DNA of 64,000 nt from Balamuthia mandrillaris (taxonomy: Eukaryota; Discosea; Longamoebia; Balamuthiidae): assembly GCA_031835245.1 (NCBI GenBank), contig JAVKOQ010000015.1:150001-214000 (forward strand), in the 5' to 3' direction. The notes under the pieces were generated by a model that was not told the origin of the DNA, did not search any database, and saw nothing but the letters and a program-made list of their open reading frames with translations. The first letter of the stretch is position 1. Each line of letters starts with the position of its first letter. Positions 54,910-64,000 of this stretch are shown here, piece after piece. Both the position numbers and the translations under genes were made by a program.

Positions 54910-55044
54910 TCTGCTGCATTGCTGGACAATTGCTGCAGTACCGGAAATTTAACATCATGTCGACCTTGATTATGTCGACAAAATCATGTGCATTCCGAAC
55001 ATTTTTGGAATTTGGCGGGAAGAATTAATGTAGACATTGTCGAC
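54910..55044 (+). promoter_or_regulatory. TPR promoter: 30 bp element, GTCGAC sites and E2F-like site
   Basis: 54910-54939 is identical to 34552-34581. GTCGAC follows at 54959 and 54974 (again 15 bp apart), and a third is at 55039. TTTGGCGGGAA at 55011 is an E2F-type site on the opposite strand to the one before CTF18. All lie 220-360 bp before the TPR start codon. Confidence 0.7.
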
Positions 55045-55266
55045 AAGGCCAAAAACCCCCAAAAAAAAAAAGATCGGCGCAGCGAAGAAGAGAGATTGAA
55101 AGAGAGCAGTTTTGGGAGGGGTGCGTTTGTGGCCTGAAACAGAGCTTGTTTTCTCCTTCTCCCTCTTCTAAGGTTTGTTTTTTTTTTGACTCTTCCGTTT
55201 TTTCACACAACGCTCACGCAATCAATCCCCTTTTTGAAAAAAAAAACAGTTGAGTGACAAAGTGCG

Positions 55267-55556
55267 ATGGAGGTGGATGACGGCACTTCGTCTTCCGCTT
55301 CTCCCCTGAATGGGGAGGAAGAACACTCGGCCACCTTTTCTTTTCTCTCGAGCGAGGAGGAGTACGAGCGACTCAAGCAACAGCCGGAACAGTTGTGCCG
55401 CAAGGCAGAGGCTTTCATCGCGGACCTGCGGCAACAACTAGAGACGGTGAAAGCGGAAGCTTCGATGAACGCTTTGAACAATGGTAAATTTCATTCTTCT
55501 CTCTTCTCCCTTCACTTCGCTCAGCATTATTTTAATCCCGTTCCTTTTCTTCTCTT

Positions 55557-55603
<47 letters not shown>

Positions 55604-55757
55604 CTCTCTCGCTCTCTCTCGCTCATACATTCCAAAAAAAAAGAGCAACTCTTCACACAGCTAGAGCAGAATTATCATACGGCCCAACAGGAGCGCGCTC
55701 ACATTCTCGAGACTCACGAAAAGCTTCAAGCCCGAGTTTCGCTTCTTGGTATTTTTC

Positions 55758-55802
<45 letters not shown>

Positions 55803-58800
55803 TTTGTTCATCTCTATTTTTTCTTGCGCGCGCTCTCTCTCTCTCTCTCTCCTTCCCTCTCTCGCTCCGTCTTCACCTCCCTCTCTACTCTCTTCCTCTT
55901 CTAAGATGATATATAGTATCGCTTCTCTGATTTTTGATGAGAAGTTGCACGTCAGTCTGATCACTAGCTTTTCCTTCTCCTTTCTCTCCTCTCTCTTTCT
56001 GATCCTGGTTCTACCTGTAATCTTGCTTTGTTCTTCACTGTGCCTTGGCTTACCGTCTTTCGTTGTTACTCGAATACAGAAGAACAAGAAGCAAATAGAA
56101 AGGAAAAGATACAAGAGCTCGAAAATCAGTTGTCAGAAAAAGATGTTTTGGTGAGTGAAATGAAGAAGGAAAACAACCAGCTGCGCACTGAAAAGCGAGA
56201 GGCCTTGACTTTCCTAAACGACAAGGGCACTACCCTAACTTCCTATCAAGGTTCGCCCTTTCTCTTTCCTATTCTTCCCTTTCTTCATCTTCTTGAAAAC
56301 GAGATAAACGAATACATTTTATTTTACTTTATTTTAAAACAACAGAGGAAGTTAAAGAGTTGACAACAAAGGTTGCCGATCTTACCAACAGCAAAAAGGA
56401 ATTGGAAAACAAGGTGGCGGAGTTGGAAGATGAGCTCCTCTCTAGCAAGGTACTTAATCCCTTTAAGCCAAAGATAAATTAATATGTTAACTAACTTTAT
56501 TCGTTGCATCTCCTCTCTCTCTCTCTCTCCCCTCTCTCTCTCTCTCTCTCTCTCTCCTGTTATTGTGTGGATATTTTTTAAAATATTAGCACAAGTTGGC
56601 ACGAGCAGAGCTAGAAAAAGACAACCTCAACAGCAGAGGTCAATGGCTACAAGAGGAATTCGAGGCCAGAGGTCAAGAAATCCAAGCTCTCCGCACAGAA
56701 ATGGTCTGTTATTTATCTTTCATTTCATTTCAGTTCACTTTGTTTTGTTTGTTTCTTTTAAAGAATGAAGGGGATCTGATCTTTATTCATTTTAGGCACC
56801 AAAAGTATTCAAGTTAGAGACTAAAGTGGAGGAGCTAACGGCCCAGAACAAGCACTTGCTGGAAACGGTAGATGCACTAAAGGAAAGGAATGCCGAGCAA
56901 GAAAAATCTTTGCAGAAGTACATGGATGAGGCCGAACGTCACAAGAACGAGCTCGCTCTTCTTCATGAACATTATCGCCATGAGTTGGAAACCAAGTCCA
57001 AGCTTGCCAAGCTCTATGAGGTATGTAATCCGTGCCTTCATACTTTACGATTCTTTTTTCACATGTTTGTTTCTTTTCTTCTCGCTTTTCTCTTTGTTCA
57101 TACAAATAGGACTCAGCGGATGAAGCCTCCAAGAAAGTGAGCGAATTGCAAGGCGCATTGGAGGCCTCTCATCAGTTGGTGGAAAGCAACAAACGTCAAT
57201 ACCAACAGTCGCTTAGCAAAGCGAAAGAGGAGCTGGAAAACCTTCAAAAGGCCTACAAAGAATGTCAACAAGAAGCCGAAGAATTGAAAGAAAGACTCCA
57301 AACCTCCTCATTTGGTGGTGCTGACACGCCATTCACTGGCCGACGTTCGTCGAGTAGAGAGACGACAACGGGAGTGGAAGGAGGTTCCTTTTCTATGCCC
57401 TCCTCTCCTTCTCGTCTTGGAACAGATTCTTCTTTCTCCTTCACTTTGCAACGCAAGTACGAAGAGGTCACGAAGACTCTTCTCAATCAAAAGGATGAGA
57501 ACCGCCGTTTAACCAATTATCTCAACCAAATTTTGCGAGAAATGGAGCAAAAGGTACTAAGGCACACTTCATTTGTTCTCTCCCTCCTGCTCTCTCGTCA
57601 GAAAATGGGAACTAAAGGTGTTTGCTTATGTTTCGTACGCTAGGCGCCATTGTTGAAAGAGCAAAGAGAAGAATATGAGCGAATGTACAGGAAGCACACA
57701 GATCTTACCGAACAACTGGAGCACTGCATGCATGAAAAGGAAGACCTGAAAGTGAAAATGGCATTAGTCACTCGCGACAACAAAGAACTTCGACAGCAGA
57801 GCAAAGATCTCTCTCGACAAGTACAGCTTCTTTTGGACGAATGCCTCAAAAAGTCTTCTTCAACTCCTCCTACTTCTGAAGAACCATCTGTTCTCGACGC
57901 AAATGCAGTAATCACAGAGAATCTTTTAACTTTCAAAGACATTCAAGAACTTCAAATTAAGAACCAAAAGCTGCTCCGTGTGGTTCGTCGGTTGAGCTCC
58001 GAACAAGAAACGCAGGCCAAAGCCATGGCGGACGCAAAGTTACAGGAAGCCCTTCGCGAGCTAGAGAGCCTTCGTTTGGCGCGCTCTCGCACTACCGAGA
58101 AAGTTCAACAGCTCATTCGACAGAGAGACATGTACAAAGCTCTCTTGGCGCAACATATCGGCAGCGATGGCATCATCAGTGAACAAACGGCACTGACAGA
58201 ACTTGCGGGAAGGAAAGCAACAAATGGTAGCAGTAGCAGCAGCGACCAACCACAACCGCAACAACCGTCGCTACTCTTAAAGGAGCTGCAACGAGAGTTT
58301 GATGAGTACAGAAAGGAGAAACAAAAGGACGAGGAAATGAATCAACAAACGATCGACAAACTGCGTGAGGAAAGCTCCTCCCTTCGCATACAGCTCGCCA
58401 AAGCGGAGAGCCGCAGCGAGTCCCTGCAAGAACGCCTCGACCTCCTCCAAAAGAACGTGACCGCTCACTCCAAAGAGTACGAGGGCTATCGCGCGCGCAA
58501 CGCCGAACTCATGGCCTCTCTCAGCCGTCATCAAGAGCAAATGGAGCAGCTACGTCAGGAGCTGGCCACTGCAAGACATGAAGCAAGACAACAAGAGAAT
58601 CAAGTCATTCGGTTGCGAGCAGAGAAGGAGGCTTTGGCCAAAGCGGATGCTCGTAACACGGAGGAGATGAGCTCCCTAAGAAGGGAGAAGCGCCAGTCAG
58701 AGCTCTTGGTGGAGAACTTGCAGCATTTGCTGAGCTCGAGAGATGTGACGGAGAGCACGTTGAGACAGAACCATTCCATGGAGCTCAGGAGCTTGAAGGA

Positions 58801-61800
58801 TGAGTGCACGGCGTTGCGAGAGAGGTTGGAGAGAGAGAAGGAAGAGCATCGAGCAGCCATAAGAGAGGCAGAGCTCAAAGCGAATGATGCAGTCTTGAAC
58901 TTGGCGAACAAGGAGAAGGAAGTTCACGAGTTGAGGGAGAAAGTATTAAACTACCAGCATAGCAATCAGACGTTGCAGAACGAGATCAACCAGCTTACTC
59001 AGCGTCTTGCGACCAGCGAAAAGAGGGTCAGTAGTTTCCTCCTTTTCTTCTTGTTTTGTTATTGTTTTTGGGGTTATTTAAAACCTTTCCCATTTAGTTG
59101 GAGATGCTGATAGCTAAGAAGCCAACAACGGAGGCCATATCCACATCCACAGCGCAAGGAGAAGCCGAATCAACCGGAGATATCCTTGTGAGCAATAAGC
59201 AAGTGGAAGGATTAATGTTGGAGCGTGACCTATTGAAGAGCGAGCTGCAAAGCTTGAGAGAGGAACTCGCTCAAGAGCAAGAGCATCTTTCTCATTACAA
59301 GGCGATCGCTGCAGAGCGAGAAGAAGCTCTTCGAGACAGTTCTGAAGCTCACGATAAGTACAGAGCCCTCACCGAAGAGAAACTGGCTTCCCTTCAATCC
59401 TCCCTCCAACAACACGAAACCGTTAACGAGGAGCTGCGTCACGCTCTAGACAAGCAGCACTCCACCTCTTTTGCTCAACAGGAGGAATGGGAGGGCAAAC
59501 TGCGTTCTACCAACCAAGAACTGACGGTGGCGTTGGCCCGAGAGAGGGAGCTCAAAGAGCAATTAGAGGAAGCACAAGCTCGAGAGACGGAGCTAAAGAA
59601 AGACTTGGAGACTCATGCTAAGCTCACAGAAGAAGCCCAGAGCAACTACGAGCGAGAAGTGGTGTTGCACGCTGCTGCGGTGAGCCAGCTCTCGGACGTC
59701 AAAGCGCAGATAGGAGAGTTAACGCTGAAGTTGAAGGAGGCGGGACTGAGGGAGCAGTCCTTGAAGGCAGAGATGGAGGCTACAAATAATTCAGCAGAGG
59801 AAAGGGTGGTTGCTGCACAAAAGCAAGTTTCGGAGCTGGAGGAGCGCTTAACGGAGCTAAAGAAGCAAAACGACCTTTTGCATACCCACATGGAGAGTTT
59901 GACGGCTACAACAAAGAAGCAACTGAGCAAACAAACTCTAGAAGAGAAGGAAAAGGAAAACGAAGAAGGAACCTCAGAGAAACCGTCATCTTTGAGTGGC
60001 GACATTCATGATAAGAGCATGGAAGAGCTACACCAAATTGTGCGTTGGCTGCGCAGGCAAATGGAGATCTGTGAGTGCAAGCTCTCTCTGGCTCAACAGG
60101 AGAGCACTCGATACCGACAACAATTTGACCATGCTCAACGCACCCTCGACGAGCTCCGCAGCAAGCTCCGACAGGAACAAGAGAGACAGTCCTCCAAAGC
60201 CACATCTGATGCGGAACATCGCTCGCTCCTCGCTCAACTGGAACAGCTCAACCTGCTGCGAGAGAGCAACGTCATGCTGCGCGCAGAGAACGAACGCCTT
60301 CACACACAGCTTAAAGACTGGGAGGAGAAGGCCAAGCACCTGGAAGCTCAGATACGACCCTTGCTGCAAGAGAAGAAAGAGCTGGAAGCTGTGCAACAAG
60401 CTCTTCAGGCAGAGAAGCAAGCTCTCGACGAGGAGAACGGACGTTGGAGAGCTCGTTTGCAACAGTTGATGGATCGTTATCAACGTGTAGACCCGGAGAA
60501 GCACGCCAAGCTCGTTGCCGACCACAAGACCCTCACTGATAGCTTGCTGAGGGCCAAGCAAGAAAAGGCTACCATCGAAGAAACCCTCACGCAACGCACG
60601 CAGCAGCTACAGGAGAGGGAACAAAAGTTGGAGGTGGTGGAGACCAAATTAAAGAAGGTCACGCAGTACGCTCAGCATTGGAAGGCAGAGGCTGAGAAAG
60701 GCAAGAAGGAAAAAGAGGCTCTGCAAGCGAGGTTGGATGCTTCCTCCTCCTCAACGGAAACTCAGCAACAGCAACAGCAGCAACAAAAGGAACAACAGGA
60801 GAGACAAATGCAAATTCAAGCATTGAACGCACAGTTGGATAAACTGAAAGCGGAAGTAGCCTCTCTGCAAACGAAGCTCGCTGAGGCAAGCGCCGCCAAG
60901 CAAACCATGGAGAACGAGCTGAACGAGACCAAACAAAAGTTTGCCAAGTGTGTGGCTGCCCTCAAGAAAACTCGCGTAGCACTGCAAGCTAAGACCCAGG
61001 AGCTTGCAGCTCATAAAGGCGGTGCATCAGATGCCAGTACCACCATTCCTCAACAACACCCACAAGCCCAACCACAACTACCTTCTTCTCCAGCTGCTTC
61101 CACTGTATCAAAACCGGCAGAAGCTACACAAACGCTTCAAACTCAAATAGTGGGTCTTACTCCCCCGTCTTCTGCACCTGCAGCTATCACTTCTCCTATC
61201 GCTGCTCCTCCAACAACATCAGCGCCAACGCCAACGCTACCTACGGTGGCTGGACGCAAACGCCAAGCAGGCGAGATGCTGTCACCTCAAACTGAGGAAG
61301 CACAAACAAAGATGGAAGAGGAACAAGCAAAGGAAAAAGAGACGGAAGCGAAAGAGGAGAAAGAAGAAGAAACACAAGAGAAGCCAGACGAGGAAGCCAT
61401 GGACATTCCCTCTTCTGCTGCTCCTGCTCAAGAGGAGGAGGAAGAAGAGGAACAAGGAACGACATCAGCGACAGCAGCACAGCGAGCTGCCGCGCTTGAG
61501 ATGACGATGATGAAGGAGGCCGCTGCTGCACAAGAAGGTCCTCTTCAAAAGAGACAACGGCTGACTGTTGCTGAACCTTCCCCTGAAACAGAACATCAAC
61601 AGCCACCAACAGCAGAAGAAAAAGAGGAGGGAGAGGCAGAACAAAAGGCTGCTGATGCTATGGTGATCACAGCCCCTTCTGCGCCTTCTTCAGCCTCTTT
61701 AGGTGCAGTTCGCACTCGACCGTATGCCGGTCGTAAAACGCCTTCTCGTGGCAAAGCAGCTTCTTCTTCTTCTGGTGCTTCCACTTTATCTTCTTCCTCT

Positions 61801-62199
61801 TCTTCATTACCCTCTTCGTCCCCTTCCACAACAACAACCACAACTGCAACAGCACCCTCTGATCCTTCCTCTTCTCCAGCACCCTCCTCTACTTCTTCTT
61901 TAACTCCTTCTTCTTCAACAACAGCTGCAACAACCACAACAGGGAGAGGTGGCGGTCGAGGTCGCGGTCGTGGTGGACGCGGTGGTGGACAGAGGATGAT
62001 CTCTCTTCGCCCCTCTGCTCCTCCGTTCTTCCCATCCAACACCCCACAGCAACAACAAATACGACAAATACTGCAACCACAACAACAACAAGCAACAACA
62101 CCTCCCGAAGATACTTCTGCTCCGCAACTCCAACAACAACAGGAAGCACAACAACAGCAGCCAGGAGAACAAAGCGGTGTCGATAGTTCTTCTACATAA
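55267..62199 (+). CDS. TPR: Nucleoprotein TPR / MLP (nuclear basket)
   Basis: Twelve or so exons, the last from 59098 to 62199; about 1,900 residues. Seen: a nearly continuous coiled coil, beginning MEVDDGTSSSASPLNGEE. It matches TPR in order: SRGQWLQEEFEARGQEIQAL, APLLKEQREEYERMYRKHTD, TRDNKELRQQSKDLSRQVQL, VITENLLTFKDIQELQIKNQ and the MLP1/2 segment IVRWLRRQMEICECKLSLAQ. The C-terminal 400 residues are low-complexity: Ala/Pro/Ser/Gln-rich, an acidic stretch, then GRGGGRGRGRGGRGGG and Gln-rich blocks. Known: TPR/MLP forms the basket of the nuclear pore and scaffolds mRNA export, spindle checkpoint and chromatin. The unstructured acidic and RGG tail fits the disordered C-terminus of TPR. CT-rich introns at 55563-55620, 55760-55860 and 56512-56560. 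Confidence 0.93.
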
Positions 62200-62221
62200 A
62201 GGAGGTTTCTTTATTCTTTTT

Positions 62222-62446
62222 TTCAGTTTCTGTTCTGTTCTGTTCTGTTCTGTTCTGTTCTGTTCTGTTCTGTTCTGTTCTGTTCTGTTCTGTTCTGTTC
62301 TGTTCTTTCTTCCGTTCTGTTCTCTGTTCTGTTCTGTTCTGTTCTGTTCTGTTCTGTTCTGTTCTGTTCTGTTCTGTTCTGTTCTGTTCTGTTCTTGTTC
62401 TGTTCTGTTCTGTTCTGTTCTGTTCTGTTCTGTTCTGTTCTGTTCT
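62222..62446. repeat. TGTTC pentanucleotide microsatellite
   Basis: Over 40 units of TGTTC on the plus strand (GAACA on the minus) with three short breaks (TTTCTTCCG at about 62306, one C-less unit near 62324, TTG near 62396). It fills nearly the whole 250 bp between the convergent stop codons of TPR and the next gene and may be part of both 3' UTRs. Confidence 0.97.
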
Positions 62447-62449
62447 TCT

Positions 62450-63451
62450 TCAAGCTGTGAAAGGCTTTGGTGGTGTCTGTTGTTGTTGCTTATGCTGGGG
62501 AGGCCACTGCCGATACGGAGCCCAGGAGTAGTACTTGGGGCGGTCGTCCAGCCGCATGTGCAGCCAAGCCACGCCCAACCCCGACGTGCTCAGCCAGACC
62601 GGCCTTTGTTGCCGGCCCTCCACCCGTTGTCTGTACTGCTCGCCCACCCTTTGCCAAAACGTTGCCACCAGCCGTTCTCCCTCTCCCTCTCCCTCTCCCC
62701 CTCCCCCTTCGAGCGCTTCTCTCAAAAAGCTCAGCAAGTGCCCACATCTTTCTCCTCTCAGCTTCGACGTGGAGGAAGAGGAGGGATCCACGGGAGTGAT
62801 CAAAACGGCATCTCCTCCCAGGTTTTGAAAGTGGACCACGCCGCCGCCCTCTTTCGTTGCTGTCGTTGTCGTTGGCCAGTGCTCGGCAAAGGCCCGGCGG
62901 TTCGCCGCGGCAGCGAACCTGGCCAAGGAGGGCGCCTCCAGCAGCATGCACTCCAAGGGATGCTCCTCGGCGGCAAAAGTGGCGGCATCGACCGGGGCGC
63001 ACTCGAAGAAGAGGGCCTGAGAGGAGAAGGAGGAGGCGGCGGCCTGCAGGATGGTTCGGGACATGTGAAGGGAGAAGGAAGGGTCGTTGGCCCAAAGGGA
63101 AACGACCTGTGCGGTGGTGAGGAGACGGCCAACGGCAGAAGGGCTCGCGCCCTCCTCACCGGGTGGTGGTGGTGGCGGTGGTTGTTGAACTTGTAAACGG
63201 ATGGCGCCTTTGTGGAGCGGTGTCAAAACACAGCGTGGAGAAGAGGAAGAGGAAGCAGCGGAGGAGGAAGGGTTCATCTTGTGCTTGTGGGGGCTGCTGA
63301 AAGGAGGAGGAGGAGGTTGGGGCTGCTGTCGCGGGGCGGTCCACTGGAGCAGCGTTGTTTTGAGGAGCAGAAAAAGAAGAAGCAGACAAACGAAGAGGAC
63401 AAGCCAACCGAACGACGCGAAAGTTTTCGTTCCCTCTTTCTTGTTGTTCAT
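62450..63451 (-). CDS. Membrane-anchored DUF6940-like protein
   Basis: One exon, 333 codons, start ATG 63451 (MNNKKEGTKTFASFGW). Seen: a transmembrane segment (LVLFVCLLLLFLLLKTTLL), then a Pro/Ser-rich linker and a globular part. The latter has TTAQVVSLWANDPSFSLHMS, FFECAPVD, CMLLEAPSLARF, VVHFQNLGGDAVLITPV, RPVWLSTSGLGVAWLHMRLD and RPKYYSWAPYR. The last block and FPNLGGDALLV-like block are hallmarks of an uncharacterised family I remember as DUF6940, present in bacteria, fungi and plants; the label is from memory. No known activity. The N-terminal anchor and linker look like a type II or signal-anchor layout, which puts the domain outside the cytosol. GC-rich, no intron. An upstream in-frame ATG at 63505 lies before a T run and is less likely. 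Confidence 0.75.
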   Translation of the reverse strand: MNNKKEGTKTFASFGWLVLFVCLLLLFLLLKTTLLQWTAPRQQPQPPPPPFSSPHKHKMNPSSSAASSSSSPRCVLTPLHKGAIRLQVQQPPPPPPPGEEGASPSAVGRLLTTAQVVSLWANDPSFSLHMSRTILQAAASSFSSQALFFECAPVDAATFAAEEHPLECMLLEAPSLARFAAAANRRAFAEHWPTTTTATKEGGGVVHFQNLGGDAVLITPVDPSSSSTSKLRGERCGHLLSFLREALEGGGGEGEGEGERLVATFWQRVGEQYRQRVEGRQQRPVWLSTSGLGVAWLHMRLDDRPKYYSWAPYRQWPPQHKQQQQTPPKPFTA

Positions 63452-63538
63452 GCCTGTGTTTTTTTTTTTTTTTTCGTGAACGGAGCTATATTGCAATATA
63501 GCCAACCGTTACATCTTGAACACTTTTGTTGTCTCTCT

Positions 63539-63572
<34 letters not shown>

Positions 63573-63656
63573 GTTCTCTCTCTCTGTTCTCTCTCTCTGT
63601 CTCGTAAGTTGTTTTCTACGAAGGCGCTGTGACATGCAGAAACCTCTAGTGGGTAT
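63452..63656. repeat. Spacer with CT microsatellite
   Basis: T run at 63457-63473 and a CT microsatellite with GTTCTC breaks at about 63532-63602. It separates two minus-strand genes; no coding sequence seen. Confidence 0.85.
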
Positions 63657-64000
63657 TCACTTCTTCAGAACATCAGCGAGAGCAGCCTCGCGACGCAGCG
63701 CTGCCCATCCAACTGTTTGGAGATTTGCAACCATCTTCGTGTTTCCTGTTTGACTCTCACTGGGATGACGGCAAACAACGGGAGGGGGGGAATGTAGATA
63801 TAACGGATAACTATGTTGCCTCACCAAAGAATGGTGGAAATGAAGAAACGAGAACAGTTGAAGGCCCTTTACCATTTCCATTTCGCCGGGAGGAGGGAAA
63901 CTTCCCTTTCCCCCCCCCCTTTCCCTTTCCCCATGTGAAACACCTTTTGTCTGGGATGAACCTGCCTTTTGGGAGTAGCCCAGCACGGCTCCTCGATGGC
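63657..64000 (-). CDS. 3' end of an unrecognised gene (partial)
   Basis: An exon at about 63745-63657 reads NTKMVANLQTVGWAALRREA, then ALADVLKK and stop, preceded by a good acceptor (TCAAACAG). A possible upstream exon at about 63944-64000 has RGAVLGYSQKAGSSQTK followed by a GTGTTT donor. The gene leaves the window. The composition is coding-like but I recognise no family. Confidence 0.4.
   Translation of the reverse strand, partial: HRGAVLGYSQKAGSSQTKGVSHGERERGGGKGSFPPPGEMEMVKGLQLFSFLHFHHSLVRQHSYPLYLHSPPPVVCRHPSESQTGNTKMVANLQTVGWAALRREAALADVLKK

Noticed and set aside
54813-55028. Small secreted protein (MRVCASIVSRAF...)
   Set aside because: The frame runs through the conserved 30 bp promoter element; the same peptide piece CCIAGQLLQ appears at the other copy only because the DNA is identical.
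62177-63196. Long plus-strand open frame of 339 codons
   Set aside because: It is read from the TGTTC repeat (Cys-Ser-Val-Leu-Phe) and then the complement of the DUF6940-like gene, whose minus-strand frame has conserved motifs.
1-64000. Transposons, LTR elements or viral copies
   Set aside because: No transposase, reverse transcriptase, integrase or capsid motif and no long terminal repeats were seen in any frame.

Overview
This is nuclear DNA of a unicellular eukaryote. Genes are dense, sit on both strands and carry many short GT-AG introns; one intron is of the rare AT-AC type. Microsatellites are abundant: CT/GA runs in introns, and serine, glutamate and lysine codon runs in exons. An amoebozoan is the best guess, because a kinase followed by a C-terminal SH2 domain (SHK type, as in Dictyostelium) lies at the left end. 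I cannot name the species. I saw no rRNA, no convincing tRNA, no CRISPR array and no transposase, integrase or reverse transcriptase.

Layout. 1-11 kb: tail of a plus-strand gene, an SHK-type kinase, and two tandem paralogues of an unrecognised Pro/Ser-rich protein with a helical core. 11-16 kb: a perfect 3 x 70 bp tandem repeat and a secreted PSI/thrombospondin-repeat protein. 16.5-23.8 kb: a very large minus-strand gene joining a CLU (clustered mitochondria) core to a UBR-type zinc finger and fascin-like beta-trefoil segments. 24-34 kb, plus strand: a metallophosphoesterase, the replication clamp-loader subunit CTF18, a triple tRNA-like repeat, and the H/ACA RNP chaperone SHQ1. 34-45 kb: a ubiquitin-like protein divergent from an LCAT/PDAT-type acyltransferase, a small secreted Cys-rich protein, the minor-spliceosome protein SCNM1, a LURP-one/scramblase-like protein, cysteine dioxygenase, and an ornithine cyclodeaminase/mu-crystallin. 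45-51.5 kb: two tandem secreted paralogues and two tandem voltage-gated proton channels. 51.9-63.5 kb: a RAD6-type E2 (with the AT-AC intron), a double coactosin-like protein, the nuclear-pore protein TPR/MLP, and a membrane-anchored DUF6940-like protein. A gene fragment closes the window.

The genes are mostly housekeeping and do not form one pathway. Their promoters do share signals. GTCGAC palindromes recur upstream of CTF18, the Ubl/PDAT pair, SCNM1, RAD6, coactosin and TPR. An identical 30 bp element followed by paired GTCGAC sites lies upstream of both Ubl/PDAT and TPR. E2F-like sites lie upstream of CTF18 and TPR. Standout observations are the CLU-UBR-trefoil fusion, the AT-AC intron beside an SCNM1 gene, the proton channel pair that differs at the selectivity-filter acid, a ubiquitin-like protein with a Gly-Gly followed by a three-residue tail, and the shared promoter module. 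Exon limits were judged by eye from splice signals and protein continuity, so gene spans are firmer than individual junctions.
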